From Halosimplex rubrum (GTDB lineage Archaea > Halobacteriota > Halobacteria > Halobacteriales > Haloarculaceae): 64,000 nt of DNA. The notes under the pieces were generated by a model, which had not been told where the DNA came from, ran no database searches, and worked only from the letters and a program-made list of their open reading frames with translations. Location: positions 1,798,001 through 1,862,000 of the forward strand of contig NZ_CP058910.1 of NCBI RefSeq assembly GCF_013415885.1, in the 5' to 3' direction. This document shows positions 9,727-19,167 of the stretch, one piece after another; within the stretch, counting starts at the first letter, position 1, and every line of letters starts with the position of its first letter. Made by a program: the position numbers and the translations under genes.

Positions 9727-10456
9727 CGACGGCCCGCCGCTCCGCGAGTTGCGCGACCGCGCGCGCGGCCCGCCGAAGACGGTCACGACCTTCGGTCCGG
9801 AGCCGTCCGACGACCTGGCGGCCGTCCTCGACCGGTTCGACGCCGAGCTGGTCCACGAGTCGCTACCGATCCCCGAGAGGTCGGGCTACCTCGTGGTCAA
9901 ACGCGGCGAGGAGTACCTCGGCGCCGTCTCCGCGGCGGCGTTCGACGAACTCCGTGACCCGTCTGACGACCCGCCCTGGAACGCCGGCGACTCGGCGTCG
10001 GCGTACCGCGACCTGGTCGCGCTGCTCTCGGGGGCGTCCTACGAGATGGACGACAGGGGCCGACTGGTCGCGACCGCCCGCGAGATCGAGGACCGCGCCT
10101 GGCGGACCGGTCGCGGGGTCCTCTACGTGACCTTCCAGTCGCTGTCGGCCTTCGAGGGCCAGGTCTCGATGTACGAGCAGCTCGTGGGGACGACGGAGCT
10201 CGCGGTCGCGGTGTACGGCGACCCGGACTGGGAGCCGCCGGCCATCGACGGCGTCGAGATCCGGCGCGACGAGACGGGGGAACTCAGCGACTTCTGGGTC
10301 GTCGCCTTCGACGGCGCCGGCGCGGACGACGCGAAGTGCGCGATGATCGCCGAGGAGGAGTCGCCGGGGACCTACGCCGGCGTCGTGACGTACGACCCGG
10401 CAGTCGTCGACGACCTGACGGCGTACCTCGGCGACGTGGCCGCCTCGGACCCCTGA
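9716..10456 (+). CDS. DICT sensory domain protein
   Basis: The 246-residue protein matches the haloarchaeal DICT (diguanylate cyclase/two-component associated) sensor layout: a TVTTFGPEPSD start, a YLVVKRGEEYLG strand, and a helix region with TGRGVLYVTFQSLSAFE followed by YGDPDWEPP. It is soluble with no output domain. The upstream overlapping wHTH is the likely output partner, so the pair may be a two-gene one-component switch. That pairing is inferred from context. Confidence 0.72.
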   Translation: MAADDGPPLRELRDRARGPPKTVTTFGPEPSDDLAAVLDRFDAELVHESLPIPERSGYLVVKRGEEYLGAVSAAAFDELRDPSDDPPWNAGDSASAYRDLVALLSGASYEMDDRGRLVATAREIEDRAWRTGRGVLYVTFQSLSAFEGQVSMYEQLVGTTELAVAVYGDPDWEPPAIDGVEIRRDETGELSDFWVVAFDGAGADDAKCAMIAEEESPGTYAGVVTYDPAVVDDLTAYLGDVAASDP

Positions 10457-10510
10457 ACGACCGGTTCCGACACCGCAGGAGCTAAACGAGTCGCTCCCCT
10501 GATAGCGGGT

Positions 10511-11560
10511 ATGCAGCTGGCCGAGCCGCAGGATTTCGAGCGCGTCCTGTCGTCGATGTGTACCGAACCCCACCCCGCGGCTCGGGAGGCGGCCGAACGA
10601 TTCCTCGCGACCAACCCCGGCGACCCCGGCACCTACGAGAGCGTCGCCGCCCTGGAGGAGCGCGCCGTCGACCTGCTGGGCGAGGTGACCGGCCACCCCG
10701 ACCCCGAGGGCTACGTCGCCAGCGGCGGCACCGAGGCCAACATCCAGGCCGTCCGCATCGCCCGCAACCGCGGCGATACCGACGACCCCAACGTCGTCGC
10801 CCCCGCGAGCGCGCACTTCTCTTTCACCAAGGCCGCCGACGTGCTCGACGTGGAGTACCGGACCGCACCGACGACCGACCACCGCGCCGACCCCGCGGCG
10901 ATGGCCGAACTCGTCGACGACGACACCGTCTGCGTCGTCGGCGTCGCCGGGTCGACGGAGTACGGCTACGTCGACCCGATCCCCGAACTCGCCGAACTCG
11001 CCCACGAAGTCGACGCGCTGTGTCACGTCGACGCCGCCTGGGGCGGGTTCGTCCTCCCCTTTACCGACCACGTGTGGGGCTTCGACGACACCGCTGTGGA
11101 CACGCTGACGATCGACCCGCACAAGATGGGCCAGGCCGCCATCCCAGCCGGCGGGCTCCTGGTGCGGGACCGGTCGCTGCTGGACGAACTCGCTATCCGG
11201 ACCCCCTACCTGGAGTCCACGTCGCAGGTGACGCTCACCGGGACGCGCAGCGGCGCGGGGGTGGCGAGCGCCGTCGCGGCGATGGAGACGCTGTGGCCGG
11301 AGGGCTACCGCGAGCAGTACGACCGGTCGATGGACAACGCCGAGTGGCTGGCCGACCAGCTCGCCGCGCGCGGACACGACGTGGTCGAACCGGACCTGCC
11401 GCTGGTGGCCGCCGACCTGTCGGTACCGATGACCGAGGAGCTGCGCTCGCGGGGCTGGCGGGTCGCCAAGACCGGCGCCGACGAGATGCGCGTCGTCTGC
11501 ATGCCCCACGTCACCCGCTCGATGCTGCGCTCGTTCGTCGCGGATCTGGACTGGTACTGA
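10511..11560 (+). CDS. mfnA: Tyrosine/aspartate decarboxylase MfnA (PLP-dependent)
   Basis: The 349-residue group II decarboxylase has the PLP-binding segments [28 protein letters not shown] and the lysine motif TIDPHKMGQ. In methanogens MfnA decarboxylates tyrosine. In haloarchaea, which lack methanofuran, the family is best explained as L-aspartate 1-decarboxylase giving beta-alanine for coenzyme A. The size fits. It has its own start shortly after the DICT gene. Confidence 0.87.
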   Translation: MQLAEPQDFERVLSSMCTEPHPAAREAAERFLATNPGDPGTYESVAALEERAVDLLGEVTGHPDPEGYVASGGTEANIQAVRIARNRGDTDDPNVVAPASAHFSFTKAADVLDVEYRTAPTTDHRADPAAMAELVDDDTVCVVGVAGSTEYGYVDPIPELAELAHEVDALCHVDAAWGGFVLPFTDHVWGFDDTAVDTLTIDPHKMGQAAIPAGGLLVRDRSLLDELAIRTPYLESTSQVTLTGTRSGAGVASAVAAMETLWPEGYREQYDRSMDNAEWLADQLAARGHDVVEPDLPLVAADLSVPMTEELRSRGWRVAKTGADEMRVVCMPHVTRSMLRSFVADLDWY

Positions 11561-11613
11561 GCTACGTAGTGCAAATATGAAAGTTTACGATACCCCGCGC
11601 GTTACCGGCGGTC

Positions 11614-12183
11614 GTGTTCCCCGCCGAGGTCCCCGCGCTCCTGCTGGGTAGTACCTGTAGCGATCCCTCCGGGACCCTCGTCGAGGCCGTCTGCACCGCG
11701 ACGGGACCCCCGGGTCTGCTCATCGTCCTGGTCTACTCGTTCCTGATCACGTTCATCCTCCCGCTGCCCTCGGAGATCGTCCTCCCGCTGGCCGACCAGC
11801 TCCGGCTGGGGCTGCCGCTGTGGGCGAACCTGACGGTGGTCGTCCTCGTCGCCAGTATCGGGAAGGCCGGCGGGAGCGTCTTCGCGTTCCACATCGGTCA
11901 GGAGGCCAAAGAGTCCGGCCCCGTCATCCGGTGGCTGCGGCGCTCGCGGTTCGACGTCATCGAGTGGTCCCAGACGAAGGTCGTCCAGCTCTCGAAGAAG
12001 TACGGCTACGCCGGCCTCGCGCTCGCGCTGTCGGTCCCCGCCTTCCCGGACACCCTCTCCGTCTACGCCTTCTCCGTCCTCGAAGACGACTACCTGAAGT
12101 TCGCCGCGGCCACCTTCGTCGGGAGCGTCGGCCGATTCCTCGTCTGGATCGTCGTCGTCCGTGGCGGCGTCGCGAGCCTGTGA
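11614..12183 (+). CDS. DedA/SNARE-associated (VTT-domain) membrane protein
   Basis: The 189-residue membrane protein begins with GTG. It has about four to five hydrophobic helices and the re-entrant signature of VTT proteins (FILPLPSEIVLP near residue 50, then GKAGGSVFAFHIG, and FVGSVGRFLVW near the C-terminus). The family is linked to lipid transport and membrane homeostasis. The substrate is unknown. Confidence 0.78.
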   Translation: MFPAEVPALLLGSTCSDPSGTLVEAVCTATGPPGLLIVLVYSFLITFILPLPSEIVLPLADQLRLGLPLWANLTVVVLVASIGKAGGSVFAFHIGQEAKESGPVIRWLRRSRFDVIEWSQTKVVQLSKKYGYAGLALALSVPAFPDTLSVYAFSVLEDDYLKFAAATFVGSVGRFLVWIVVVRGGVASL

Positions 12184-12286
12184 ACCGGCTCCGAGGACCC
12201 CGAACGAGGGCCCTCCGAACCGGCCGTCGTCGCCGTCCCTCGCCGCCGCCGGTGCGCTTACAAGGGGTCCGGGCCACCTTCGGGTA

Positions 12287-12574
12287 ATGGAAGGGGTGCT
12301 GTGGTACGTGTTCGCCAGCACCCGCGGGGGAGAGAACCGCGCGCGCATCCTCCGTGCGATAGACGAGCGACCGCGCAACGCCAACCAGCTCGCCGAGGAT
12401 CTGGACCTCGACTACACCACCGTCCGACACCATCTGGAGGTACTGGAGGACAACAACGTCGTCGAGGCCAGCGGCGACGACTACGGCGCCGTCTACCTCC
12501 CGACCGACCAGTGTCGGGCCAACTGGGACACCGTCGAGGAGGTCCTCGCGACCGTTCTGGAGGACGACTCATGA
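12287..12574 (+). CDS. Small ArsR-like winged-helix regulator
   Basis: This 95-residue wHTH protein (FASTRGGENRARILRAID, then NQLAEDLDLDYTTVRHHLEV as recognition helix, then a wing) matches small haloarchaeal regulators that sit before a membrane protein. The ATG at 12287 is chosen because GCTTACAA lies about 28 bases upstream. The gene for a three- to four-helix membrane protein follows, and such pairs are often found together. Confidence 0.75.
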   Translation: MEGVLWYVFASTRGGENRARILRAIDERPRNANQLAEDLDLDYTTVRHHLEVLEDNNVVEASGDDYGAVYLPTDQCRANWDTVEEVLATVLEDDS

Positions 12575-12770
12575 GCCACCGACAGCAAGACAGCCGACCG
12601 ACCGACCCGCCGACCGACCGATCGCGAGCCGACGATCCGCCGACCGGCGGCCCGCCGGACGACCGACCGCCGGCTCCGGAGGCGCCAGCGACCCGACGGC
12701 CGGCCGGGCCGCGGAGTCGGGAGACAATTTGGACAGGGTATTTCCCGGCCCATCGCAAAGGGAGTCAGCA

Positions 12771-13073
12771 ATGACGCTGTGGTTCGAGGCCGCCCGGCTC
12801 GCCGTGGTCGGCAACGTCGCGCTGCTGGTCGGCCTGACCGCGGTCTGGGGGCGCAACTACCGCGCCTACGGCGCCAACCACACGCTCGGACTGCTCGTCT
12901 TCGCCGGCTTCCTCCTCGCGGAGAACCTCCTCGCGGTCTACCTGCTGTACTTCCACGGCACCTTCCACGGCTGGGTCTACTCGGCCGCGCCCGTCGCCCA
13001 GCGCGGCATGATGGCGCTCAACGTCCTCGAACTGTTCGCGCTCGCCTTCCTCGCGAAGATAACCTGGGAGTGA
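12771..13073 (+). CDS. Small multi-helix membrane protein paired with wHTH gene
   Basis: The 100-residue protein has three or four hydrophobic segments (residues ~8-25, 38-60, 70-97) and no cofactor motif. It resembles the DUF7521-type membrane proteins encoded beside small wHTH genes in haloarchaea. A GTATTTC box lies about 30 bases before the ATG, so it probably also has its own promoter. Function is unknown. A membrane signal passed to the neighbouring regulator is only a guess. Confidence 0.6.
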   Translation: MTLWFEAARLAVVGNVALLVGLTAVWGRNYRAYGANHTLGLLVFAGFLLAENLLAVYLLYFHGTFHGWVYSAAPVAQRGMMALNVLELFALAFLAKITWE

Positions 13074-13721
13074 GCGAGAGGGGTTGTCGTACTCGCTTCT
13101 CAGTCCCGCTCGATAGTAGACTCGACCGCAGGCAACAGCGGGCGATGAAAGCCCTCGGCCCGCTCGCGGTCGCTGAGCGGCATATCAGCGCTCTCTGCAC
13201 CGCCCGCGCGGATAGTGGCCCGCTCAGGCGACTGCATAAACGCGAGCGGGCCTCGCCCTTTCAGTCCACCAGGACAGCACCGCGACCACTCCGCACGGCA
13301 CCGCAGACGGCCACACACCTCCCCAGCCGATTCGGTGCTCGTCGCGTCGCTCCTGCGCGCCTCATCCCTCGCACGGCTTCGTCGCGGCACGGAGGCCGCG
13401 ACAGCGCGCGCCACCGCACCTGATCGGGAGGTTCCGAACCGACACGGCAAGATTTTTGCCGCGAGGGGGCGGAGAGGGGAGTGAGATGGCAGTTCCGTCC
13501 ACCCGCCGTATGCGTATGCGCACCTCCTTCTAGCGCCGGGTGGACCCTTCGCACCGCCGCGGGCTCATACCCCCAGTCGGGCCGACCTGCCCGACCGGTG
13601 CAACGGGGAAGGCCGGTCTCCGACCGCACCGTCAGTCCACCAGTGATCGGACCCCGAACGACACGATCCACGATGACAGCGAACCACCGCGTTAAAGAGC
13701 CGACTGGAGGTATCGCATAGT
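13074..13721. other. Long gene-free interval before metG
   Basis: No convincing protein gene is seen in these 648 bases. The frames that stay open have Arg/Pro/Ser-rich shadow composition. No tRNA T-loop, RNase P core or SRP RNA motif was recognised. It holds a short CGGCAA/TTGCCG hairpin near 13445-13462 and a 9-bp stem at 13497-13545. The metG promoter GTTAAAG is at 13691-13697. Confidence 0.6.
13497..13545 (+). other. Perfect 9-bp inverted repeat (possible RNA hairpin)
   Basis: GTCCACCCG (13497-13505) pairs with CGGGTGGAC (13537-13545). Within the loop, GCGC (13518-13521) can pair with GCGC (13533-13536), leaving an 11-base loop ACCTCCTTCTA that contains CCUCC, the same word as the 16S anti-Shine-Dalgarno. 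It could be a structured leader or small RNA. The role is unknown. Confidence 0.35.
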
Positions 13722-15839
13722 ATGAGCCACGACGACTTCCCCACGGAGGATCCCGCGGTCGTGACCTGCGGGTTGCCCTACGCCAACGGCGACCTGCACA
13801 TCGGCCACCTGCGGACGTACGTCGGCGGCGACGTGCTCTCGCGGGCGCTGCGAACGCTCGGCCAGGAGACCGCCTTCGTCTCCGGGTCGGACATGCACGG
13901 CACGCCCATCGCCGTCCAGGCCGCCGAACAGGGCGTCGACCCCGAGGAGCTGGCGCTGGGCTATCACGAACAGTACGAGGAGACGTTCCCGCGGTTCGAC
14001 GTCGAGTTCGACAACTACGGCCACACCCACGACGAGACGAACCGGGCGATGACGAAGTCGTTCGTCGAGTCGTGGATCGACGGCGACCACGTCCACGAGA
14101 AGGAGATCAAGGTCGCCTACGACCCCGACGCCGACCAGTGGCTGCCCGACCGCTTCGTCGAGGGGACCTGCCCTCACTGCGGCGCGAACGCCCGCGGCGA
14201 CGAGTGCGACGACGGCTGTCAGCGCCACCTCGAACCGGGCGAGATCGAAGACCCCGTCAGCGCGATCACCGGCAACCCCGCCGAGTACCGCACTCGCGAA
14301 CACAAATTCCTGGCACTCTCGGACTTCCAGGAGTACCTGCAGGGCTTTATCGACCGCCTCGAGGGCACCGACAACGCGCGCAACCAGCCCCGCGAGTGGA
14401 TCGAGGGCGAACTCGAGGACCTGTGTATCACCCGCGATCTGGACTGGGGCGTCGACTACCCCGGCGACGACGGCGGCCAGGACCTCGTGCTGTACGTCTG
14501 GGTCGACGCGCCCATCGAGTACGTCTCCTCGACCAAGCAGTACACCGAACGGGTCGGGAGCGACGAGTACGACTGGGAGGCCGTCTGGAAGAACCACGGC
14601 ACCGACGACCGCCCCGACGGCGGCGAAATCGTCCACATCATCGGCCAGGACATCATCCAGCACCACACCGTCTTCTGGCCGGCCATGCTGCGGGGCGCCG
14701 ACTTCAACGAGCCGCGCGCCGTGGTCGCCAGCGGGTTCATGAACCTCGACGGCGACGCCTTCTCGACCAGCCGAAATCGTGCCATCTGGGCCCGGGAGTT
14801 CCTCGATGAAGGGTTCCACCCCGACACGCTGCGGTACTACCTCACCACGGTCGGGGGCTTCCAGGACGAGATCGACTTCTCCTGGGACCGCTTCCGCGAG
14901 CGGGTCAACGGCGAACTGGTGGGGAACGTCGGCAACTTCGCCTACCGCTCGCTCCTCTTCGCGGAGCGCAACTTCGGCGGCACGCCCGAGACCGACGTGT
15001 CGAGCGAGGTCCGCGAGCGTATCGAGGAGGCCGTCGACGAGTTCGAAGCGGCCATCAACGACTACTCGGTGCGCAAGGCCACCCAGGCCGCCGTCGACCT
15101 GGCCGGCTTCGGTAACGAGTACATCCAGCGCCACGAGCCGTGGAACTTAGACGAGGACGAGGCCGCGCCGGTCGTCCGCGACTGCGTCCAGGTCGCCAAG
15201 GCCGTCGCCGTCCTCGTCTCCCCGGCCACGCCCGACACCGCCGAACGTCTCTGGGACCAGCTCGAGGAGGACGGGTCGGTCGCCGAGGCCACGCTCGACG
15301 CCGCGCTGGAAGCGCCGCCCGCCGACTTCGGCGAGCCAACCGAGCTGTTCGAGAAGATCGACGAGGAGCGCGTCGAGGAACTCAACCGGAAACTCGACGA
15401 GCGCGTCGAGGCGGTCGCGGCGGAGACCGACGACGGCGACGCCGACGGTGACGCCGGAACCGAAACCGACGAGGCCGCCGAGAGCGAGGAGGAAAGTATG
15501 GACGTAGAAGCCCTCGCCGAGGAACGCATCGGCTTCGACGATTTCGAGGAGATCGACATCCGCGTCGGACGGGTCGAATCGGCCGAGCCCATCGAGGACT
15601 CGGACAAGCTCGCCCGGCTGGAGGTCGACATCGGCCTGGAGACCCGACAGGTCGTCGCCGGCATCAAACAGTTGCACGACCTCGGCGAACTCCCCGGGAC
15701 GAAGGTCGTCCTGCTGGCGAACATGGAGAAGGCGGAGCTGTTCGGCGTCGAGTCCAACGGCATGGTGCTCGCGGCGGGCGAGGAGGCCGACCTGCTGACC
15801 ACCCACGGCGACGCCGAGCCCGGGACGAAGATCCGGTAG
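13722..15839 (+). CDS. metG: Methionyl-tRNA synthetase with C-terminal tRNA-binding domain
   Basis: The 705-residue enzyme charges methionine onto tRNA. It has the class I HIGH motif in YANGDLHIGHLRTY, a zinc knuckle CPHCG with a second CDDGC pair near residue 150, and the KMSKS-equivalent GDAFSTSRN near residue 345. An anticodon-binding helical domain, an acidic linker (residues ~570-590) and a C-terminal Arc1p/Trbp111-like OB domain (IDIRVGRVESAEPIEDSDKL) follow. Expression is likely leaderless from GTTAAAG, 25-31 bases upstream. Confidence 0.96.
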   Translation: MSHDDFPTEDPAVVTCGLPYANGDLHIGHLRTYVGGDVLSRALRTLGQETAFVSGSDMHGTPIAVQAAEQGVDPEELALGYHEQYEETFPRFDVEFDNYGHTHDETNRAMTKSFVESWIDGDHVHEKEIKVAYDPDADQWLPDRFVEGTCPHCGANARGDECDDGCQRHLEPGEIEDPVSAITGNPAEYRTREHKFLALSDFQEYLQGFIDRLEGTDNARNQPREWIEGELEDLCITRDLDWGVDYPGDDGGQDLVLYVWVDAPIEYVSSTKQYTERVGSDEYDWEAVWKNHGTDDRPDGGEIVHIIGQDIIQHHTVFWPAMLRGADFNEPRAVVASGFMNLDGDAFSTSRNRAIWAREFLDEGFHPDTLRYYLTTVGGFQDEIDFSWDRFRERVNGELVGNVGNFAYRSLLFAERNFGGTPETDVSSEVRERIEEAVDEFEAAINDYSVRKATQAAVDLAGFGNEYIQRHEPWNLDEDEAAPVVRDCVQVAKAVAVLVSPATPDTAERLWDQLEEDGSVAEATLDAALEAPPADFGEPTELFEKIDEERVEELNRKLDERVEAVAAETDDGDADGDAGTETDEAAESEEESMDVEALAEERIGFDDFEEIDIRVGRVESAEPIEDSDKLARLEVDIGLETRQVVAGIKQLHDLGELPGTKVVLLANMEKAELFGVESNGMVLAAGEEADLLTTHGDAEPGTKIR

Positions 15840-15878
15840 AGAGCGGCAGGCGGTCGCCTCGTTTTCGTCTCTCGTTTC

Positions 15879-17639
15879 TCACTCGACGTGGTAGCCGCTC
15901 ACCCGTCGCACCGCGAGGAGGTACGCCGCCGGCACGGCCGCGGCGAGGACGACGGCGACGCCCAGCGCGACCCGTTCGAGCCCGGCGACCGACAGCGAGA
16001 GGCCGAAGGGGAGCCGGGGGGCGAGCAGCGAGTGGATCACCAGCCGGTAGAGTTCGTCGGAGAGGACGCCGGCGGCGCTGACGCCGAGGGTGGCCAGGAT
16101 CGAGTACAGCGCGAAGGCGGCCTTGCTCGGCGGCGTCGCCGTCCGGTCGGCGGTCACGTCGATGCCGTCGAACCGGGGGAACCGCGCGCCGATGGCGGCC
16201 GCGACGACAGCGCCGGCGGCGACGACGACGAGCGCGAGCGCCGCGAAGCCGACGGCTTCGCCCGTCGAGCGCCCGCTGGCTCGGGCGGCCACGCCGGTCA
16301 GCACCGCCACGGCGGGTGCGACCGGAGCCACGGCCGCGAGGACGTGCCCGTGGACGACCTCGCGGCCGCTCGCGCGGGAGGTCAGGAGACCGGGCAGGGT
16401 CGCCCCCTGGTTGCCGAGGAGGTTGAGCGGCGCGGCGACGCCGGCCGCCCACGCGCCGTACAGCATCGCGAACCACGGCGCGTACGACGGGACCGTCCCG
16501 GTCGCGAGCGCCCCTTCGACCATCGGCAGCGCGAACAACAGCGGGACCGCCGCGAACAGCAACTGCAGCGGCGCCCGGTAGGCCCGCACGAGCGTCGTCG
16601 CCGCGACGCCGACGGTCCCCTGGCGGCGACAGACGAGCCCCAGAACGTCGCCGAGTCGACTCGACCCAGTGACGGGAGCCGGCCGTCCGGCGACGGACGC
16701 CGACTCCGGACCGGGTTCGGTCTCGTCGGCGGTGTCGCGCTGGTCGTCGGCGAACCACGCGAACTCGGCCGCGCGGACCGTCGCGAGGACGCCCACGGGG
16801 ACGACGGCGACCGCGAGGCCGAGCGCGGCCGCGGCGCCGACGAGCGAGGCGCCGGCGCCCGGCGTCGTGACCAGCGCGAGGTCGCCCAGCCAGGCGAGTG
16901 GCGGGCCGCGCAACACGGGCGAGAGGGCGTCGACGACCGCGGGGAGGTGCCCGGCGAACGAGACCCAGAAGTACGCGACCACGACGACCGCACCGATGAC
17001 GGGTTTGAGCCGCGAGAGCCACTTCGATCGGCGGATGACCCCCTTCAGCGCCAGTCCGGTGGGGTAGCCGATCGCCATCGCGCTGGCCAGCAGGGCGACG
17101 GTCGCGCCGGCGCCGCCGACCAGCACCAGCGGCGTGCCGGCGCCGACGGCCAGGCCGGCGAACCCGACCCCGAACGGGATGGCCACGTACGGGACGTAGC
17201 CGACGGCGTTCATCAGGAGCAGCCCGCCCGCGACGTCTTTCGGCGGTCGGATCGTCAACATCCCGGCGGGCTCGTCGATCTCGCCGTAGGAGCCGACGCC
17301 GGCGACGACGCCCATCGCGAGGACGAACACCCAGCCGCTGGCGACGAGCAGGGTGACCGTCGCGGCCGGTCCGGCGTCGCCGCCCGCGAGCGTCGCGCCC
17401 CAGCCGCTCGCCGCGTCGAACGCGATCGGGAGCACCGCCAGGATGGCGAGCGCCCCCAGCGCGACCATCGCGAGCCACACGTCCTGGGCGCGGATCCGCC
17501 GGACCATCCGCCGCAACTCGACCCGCGCGATCGTCGCGCTGACCGACGGCGACGGGAACCGTCCGCGCCGACTCGCCGACGCGGGTCGCGCTCCCGCCGA
17601 CGGCGTCGACTCAGGCCTCGACTCGTTCGTCTGGGACAT
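15879..17639 (-). CDS. ABC-2 type exporter permease
   Basis: The 586-residue protein starts with a cytoplasmic Ser/Arg/Pro-rich segment and then has about twelve hydrophobic helices spread to the C-terminus. It is the membrane partner of the ATPase whose gene overlaps its start by 29 bases. Family and context say an exporter. The substrate is not indicated. Both genes run leftward and converge on metG. Confidence 0.83.
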   Translation of the reverse strand: MSQTNESRPESTPSAGARPASASRRGRFPSPSVSATIARVELRRMVRRIRAQDVWLAMVALGALAILAVLPIAFDAASGWGATLAGGDAGPAATVTLLVASGWVFVLAMGVVAGVGSYGEIDEPAGMLTIRPPKDVAGGLLLMNAVGYVPYVAIPFGVGFAGLAVGAGTPLVLVGGAGATVALLASAMAIGYPTGLALKGVIRRSKWLSRLKPVIGAVVVVAYFWVSFAGHLPAVVDALSPVLRGPPLAWLGDLALVTTPGAGASLVGAAAALGLAVAVVPVGVLATVRAAEFAWFADDQRDTADETEPGPESASVAGRPAPVTGSSRLGDVLGLVCRRQGTVGVAATTLVRAYRAPLQLLFAAVPLLFALPMVEGALATGTVPSYAPWFAMLYGAWAAGVAAPLNLLGNQGATLPGLLTSRASGREVVHGHVLAAVAPVAPAVAVLTGVAARASGRSTGEAVGFAALALVVVAAGAVVAAAIGARFPRFDGIDVTADRTATPPSKAAFALYSILATLGVSAAGVLSDELYRLVIHSLLAPRLPFGLSLSVAGLERVALGVAVVLAAAVPAAYLLAVRRVSGYHVE

Positions 17640-18375
17640 CCTCGTCCTCCGTAATGTCGAGGAACGCGGTTTCGAGGTCCGTCTCGCCGTCGTCGCGGGC
17701 GCGCCGTTTCAGTTCGTCCGTGGGCCCCTCGGCGACGAGCTCCCCGTCGTCGATGACGCCGACGGTGTCGGCCAGCTCGTCGACGACCGAGAGGACGTGC
17801 GACGAGAGGAAGACGGTCACGTCGCGCTCGGCGACCGCCGCGACCGTGTCGCGCATCGTCCGCGCGGCCCGGGGGTCGAGCCCGCTCGTCGGCTCGTCGA
17901 GAAAGACCACCTCGGGGTCGCCCAGGAGCGCGGCGATGGCGCCGACCTTCTTGCCCATCCCCGTCGAGTAGGTGCCGATCCGGCGGTCGGCGTCGTCCGC
18001 CAGGTCGAACCGCGCGAGCAGGTCGTCGATGCGTTCGCCGGCCTCGTCGGGCTGGAGCTCGTGGAGTCGCGCTACGTATCTCAGGTGTTCGCGGCCGGTC
18101 AGCTCGTCGAACACCGGCGGGTCCGCCGGCAGGTAGCCGATCCGATCGGTCAGCGCGGGGCGGTCGTCGACGGCGGCGCCCGCGACCGTCGCGGTCCCCT
18201 CGGTCGGTCGGGTGAGCCCGGTCAGCATCCGCATCGTCGTCGTCTTTCCGGCCCCGTTGGGGCCGAGGAAGCCGTACACGTCGCCCGCGGGGATCGACAG
18301 CGACAGGTCCGAGACCGCCAGCTCCTCGCCGTAGCGCTTCGTCAGCCCGTCGGCCACGACGGCCGGGTCGGTCAC
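17611..18375 (-). CDS. ABC transporter ATP-binding protein
   Basis: The 254-residue ATPase has Walker A GPNGAGKTTT, a Q-loop in IGYLPADPP, the signature STGMGKKV, Walker B VVFLDEPTSGLD, and the H-loop SSHVLS. It powers the overlapping ABC-2 permease. The start is GTG, preceded at 8 bases by GGAGGTG, a strong ribosome-binding site in a genome region where most genes are leaderless. This says the message has a leader. A short Arg/Pro-rich frame ends in a GTGA overlap with this start. Confidence 0.92.
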   Translation of the reverse strand: MTDPAVVADGLTKRYGEELAVSDLSLSIPAGDVYGFLGPNGAGKTTTMRMLTGLTRPTEGTATVAGAAVDDRPALTDRIGYLPADPPVFDELTGREHLRYVARLHELQPDEAGERIDDLLARFDLADDADRRIGTYSTGMGKKVGAIAALLGDPEVVFLDEPTSGLDPRAARTMRDTVAAVAERDVTVFLSSHVLSVVDELADTVGVIDDGELVAEGPTDELKRRARDDGETDLETAFLDITEDEDVPDERVEA

Positions 18376-18646
18376 CGTCGGTCACCTCCGGGACTCGCGG
18401 TCCGGGTCCGACCCGGTTCGCGTCCGGTCGACTCGCGTTCGGCTCTCGACTGCGGTGGGGTAGACGGCGGAGCGCGCCGCGGCCACCGCGGTTCTGCTGG
18501 AGGGCAGGTTCGCATACCTCGGATCCGGGCCTCCGAAAGCAAAAAGTATTGGCGAACGACGTTTCTGTTCGAAGTCCGACAGTATCGGCTGTCTCGGGCG
18601 TCGGGCGACGACAAGCCCTATTGGCCGCCGGCCGTTACGGGCGGCC

Positions 18647-19093
18647 ATGGCAGACGACGCCGGGACCGAGGACGACGAGGAGGAGTGGCGGTTCTCCGTC
18701 GACGAGGTGGGCGACGACACCGGCGACGTGGACGAGGCCGACGCGCTCGACGACGGGAGCGACGGCTGGGACGTGACCGTCGGCGACGAAGACGACGACG
18801 GCCCGACGGTCGCGTTCGGCGGAACCGAGTCCGAGTCCGAGTCCGAGTCCGAACGTGGCGGTCAGGGAGAGGGCGAGGGCGGCAACGTCGCCGGGTCGGT
18901 GACGCCGGATCTGCCGGTCGAGTCGGACACGCCTAGCCTGGAGAGCGCAGTGTTCGTCGCCGCCGGCGCCCTGCTGGTCCTGCTGGTGTTCGCCAGCGTC
19001 GTCACGCCGCTGACGCCGCCGACGGTCGGCGGGATCACGCTGGGCGTCGCCGCCGTGACGGCGGTCCTCTACGCGGTGTTCGTGCGGTTCTGA
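18647..19093 (+). CDS. Acidic protein with two C-terminal membrane helices
   Basis: The 148-residue protein has an N-terminal ~95 residues rich in Asp/Glu, including a run of four Glu-Ser repeats (residues ~62-72), then two hydrophobic segments (AVFVAAGALLVLLVFASVV and GGITLGVAAVTAVLYAVFV). No catalytic motif is seen. It precedes the NfeD and stomatin-like genes on the same strand and may belong with them. Confidence 0.65.
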   Translation: MADDAGTEDDEEEWRFSVDEVGDDTGDVDEADALDDGSDGWDVTVGDEDDDGPTVAFGGTESESESESERGGQGEGEGGNVAGSVTPDLPVESDTPSLESAVFVAAGALLVLLVFASVVTPLTPPTVGGITLGVAAVTAVLYAVFVRF

Positions 19094-19167
19094 CCGCGTC
19101 CCGACCGACCGGACGCCGAGACCGGTGCGAGGGGAAGTGTTTTCGGGTAGGCGACCGAATCTCCGAT

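Noticed and set aside
12571-12774. A 67-codon frame with ATGA overlaps to both neighbours
   Set aside because: Its Arg/Asp/Pro repeats come from a simple CGACCGAC DNA repeat, and the following gene has its own TATA-like box, so it was not called a gene.
13100-13671. Long minus-strand frames in the gap before metG
   Set aside because: Their composition (Arg, Ser, Gly, Pro) and codon use are those of shadow frames, and no start or promoter supports them.
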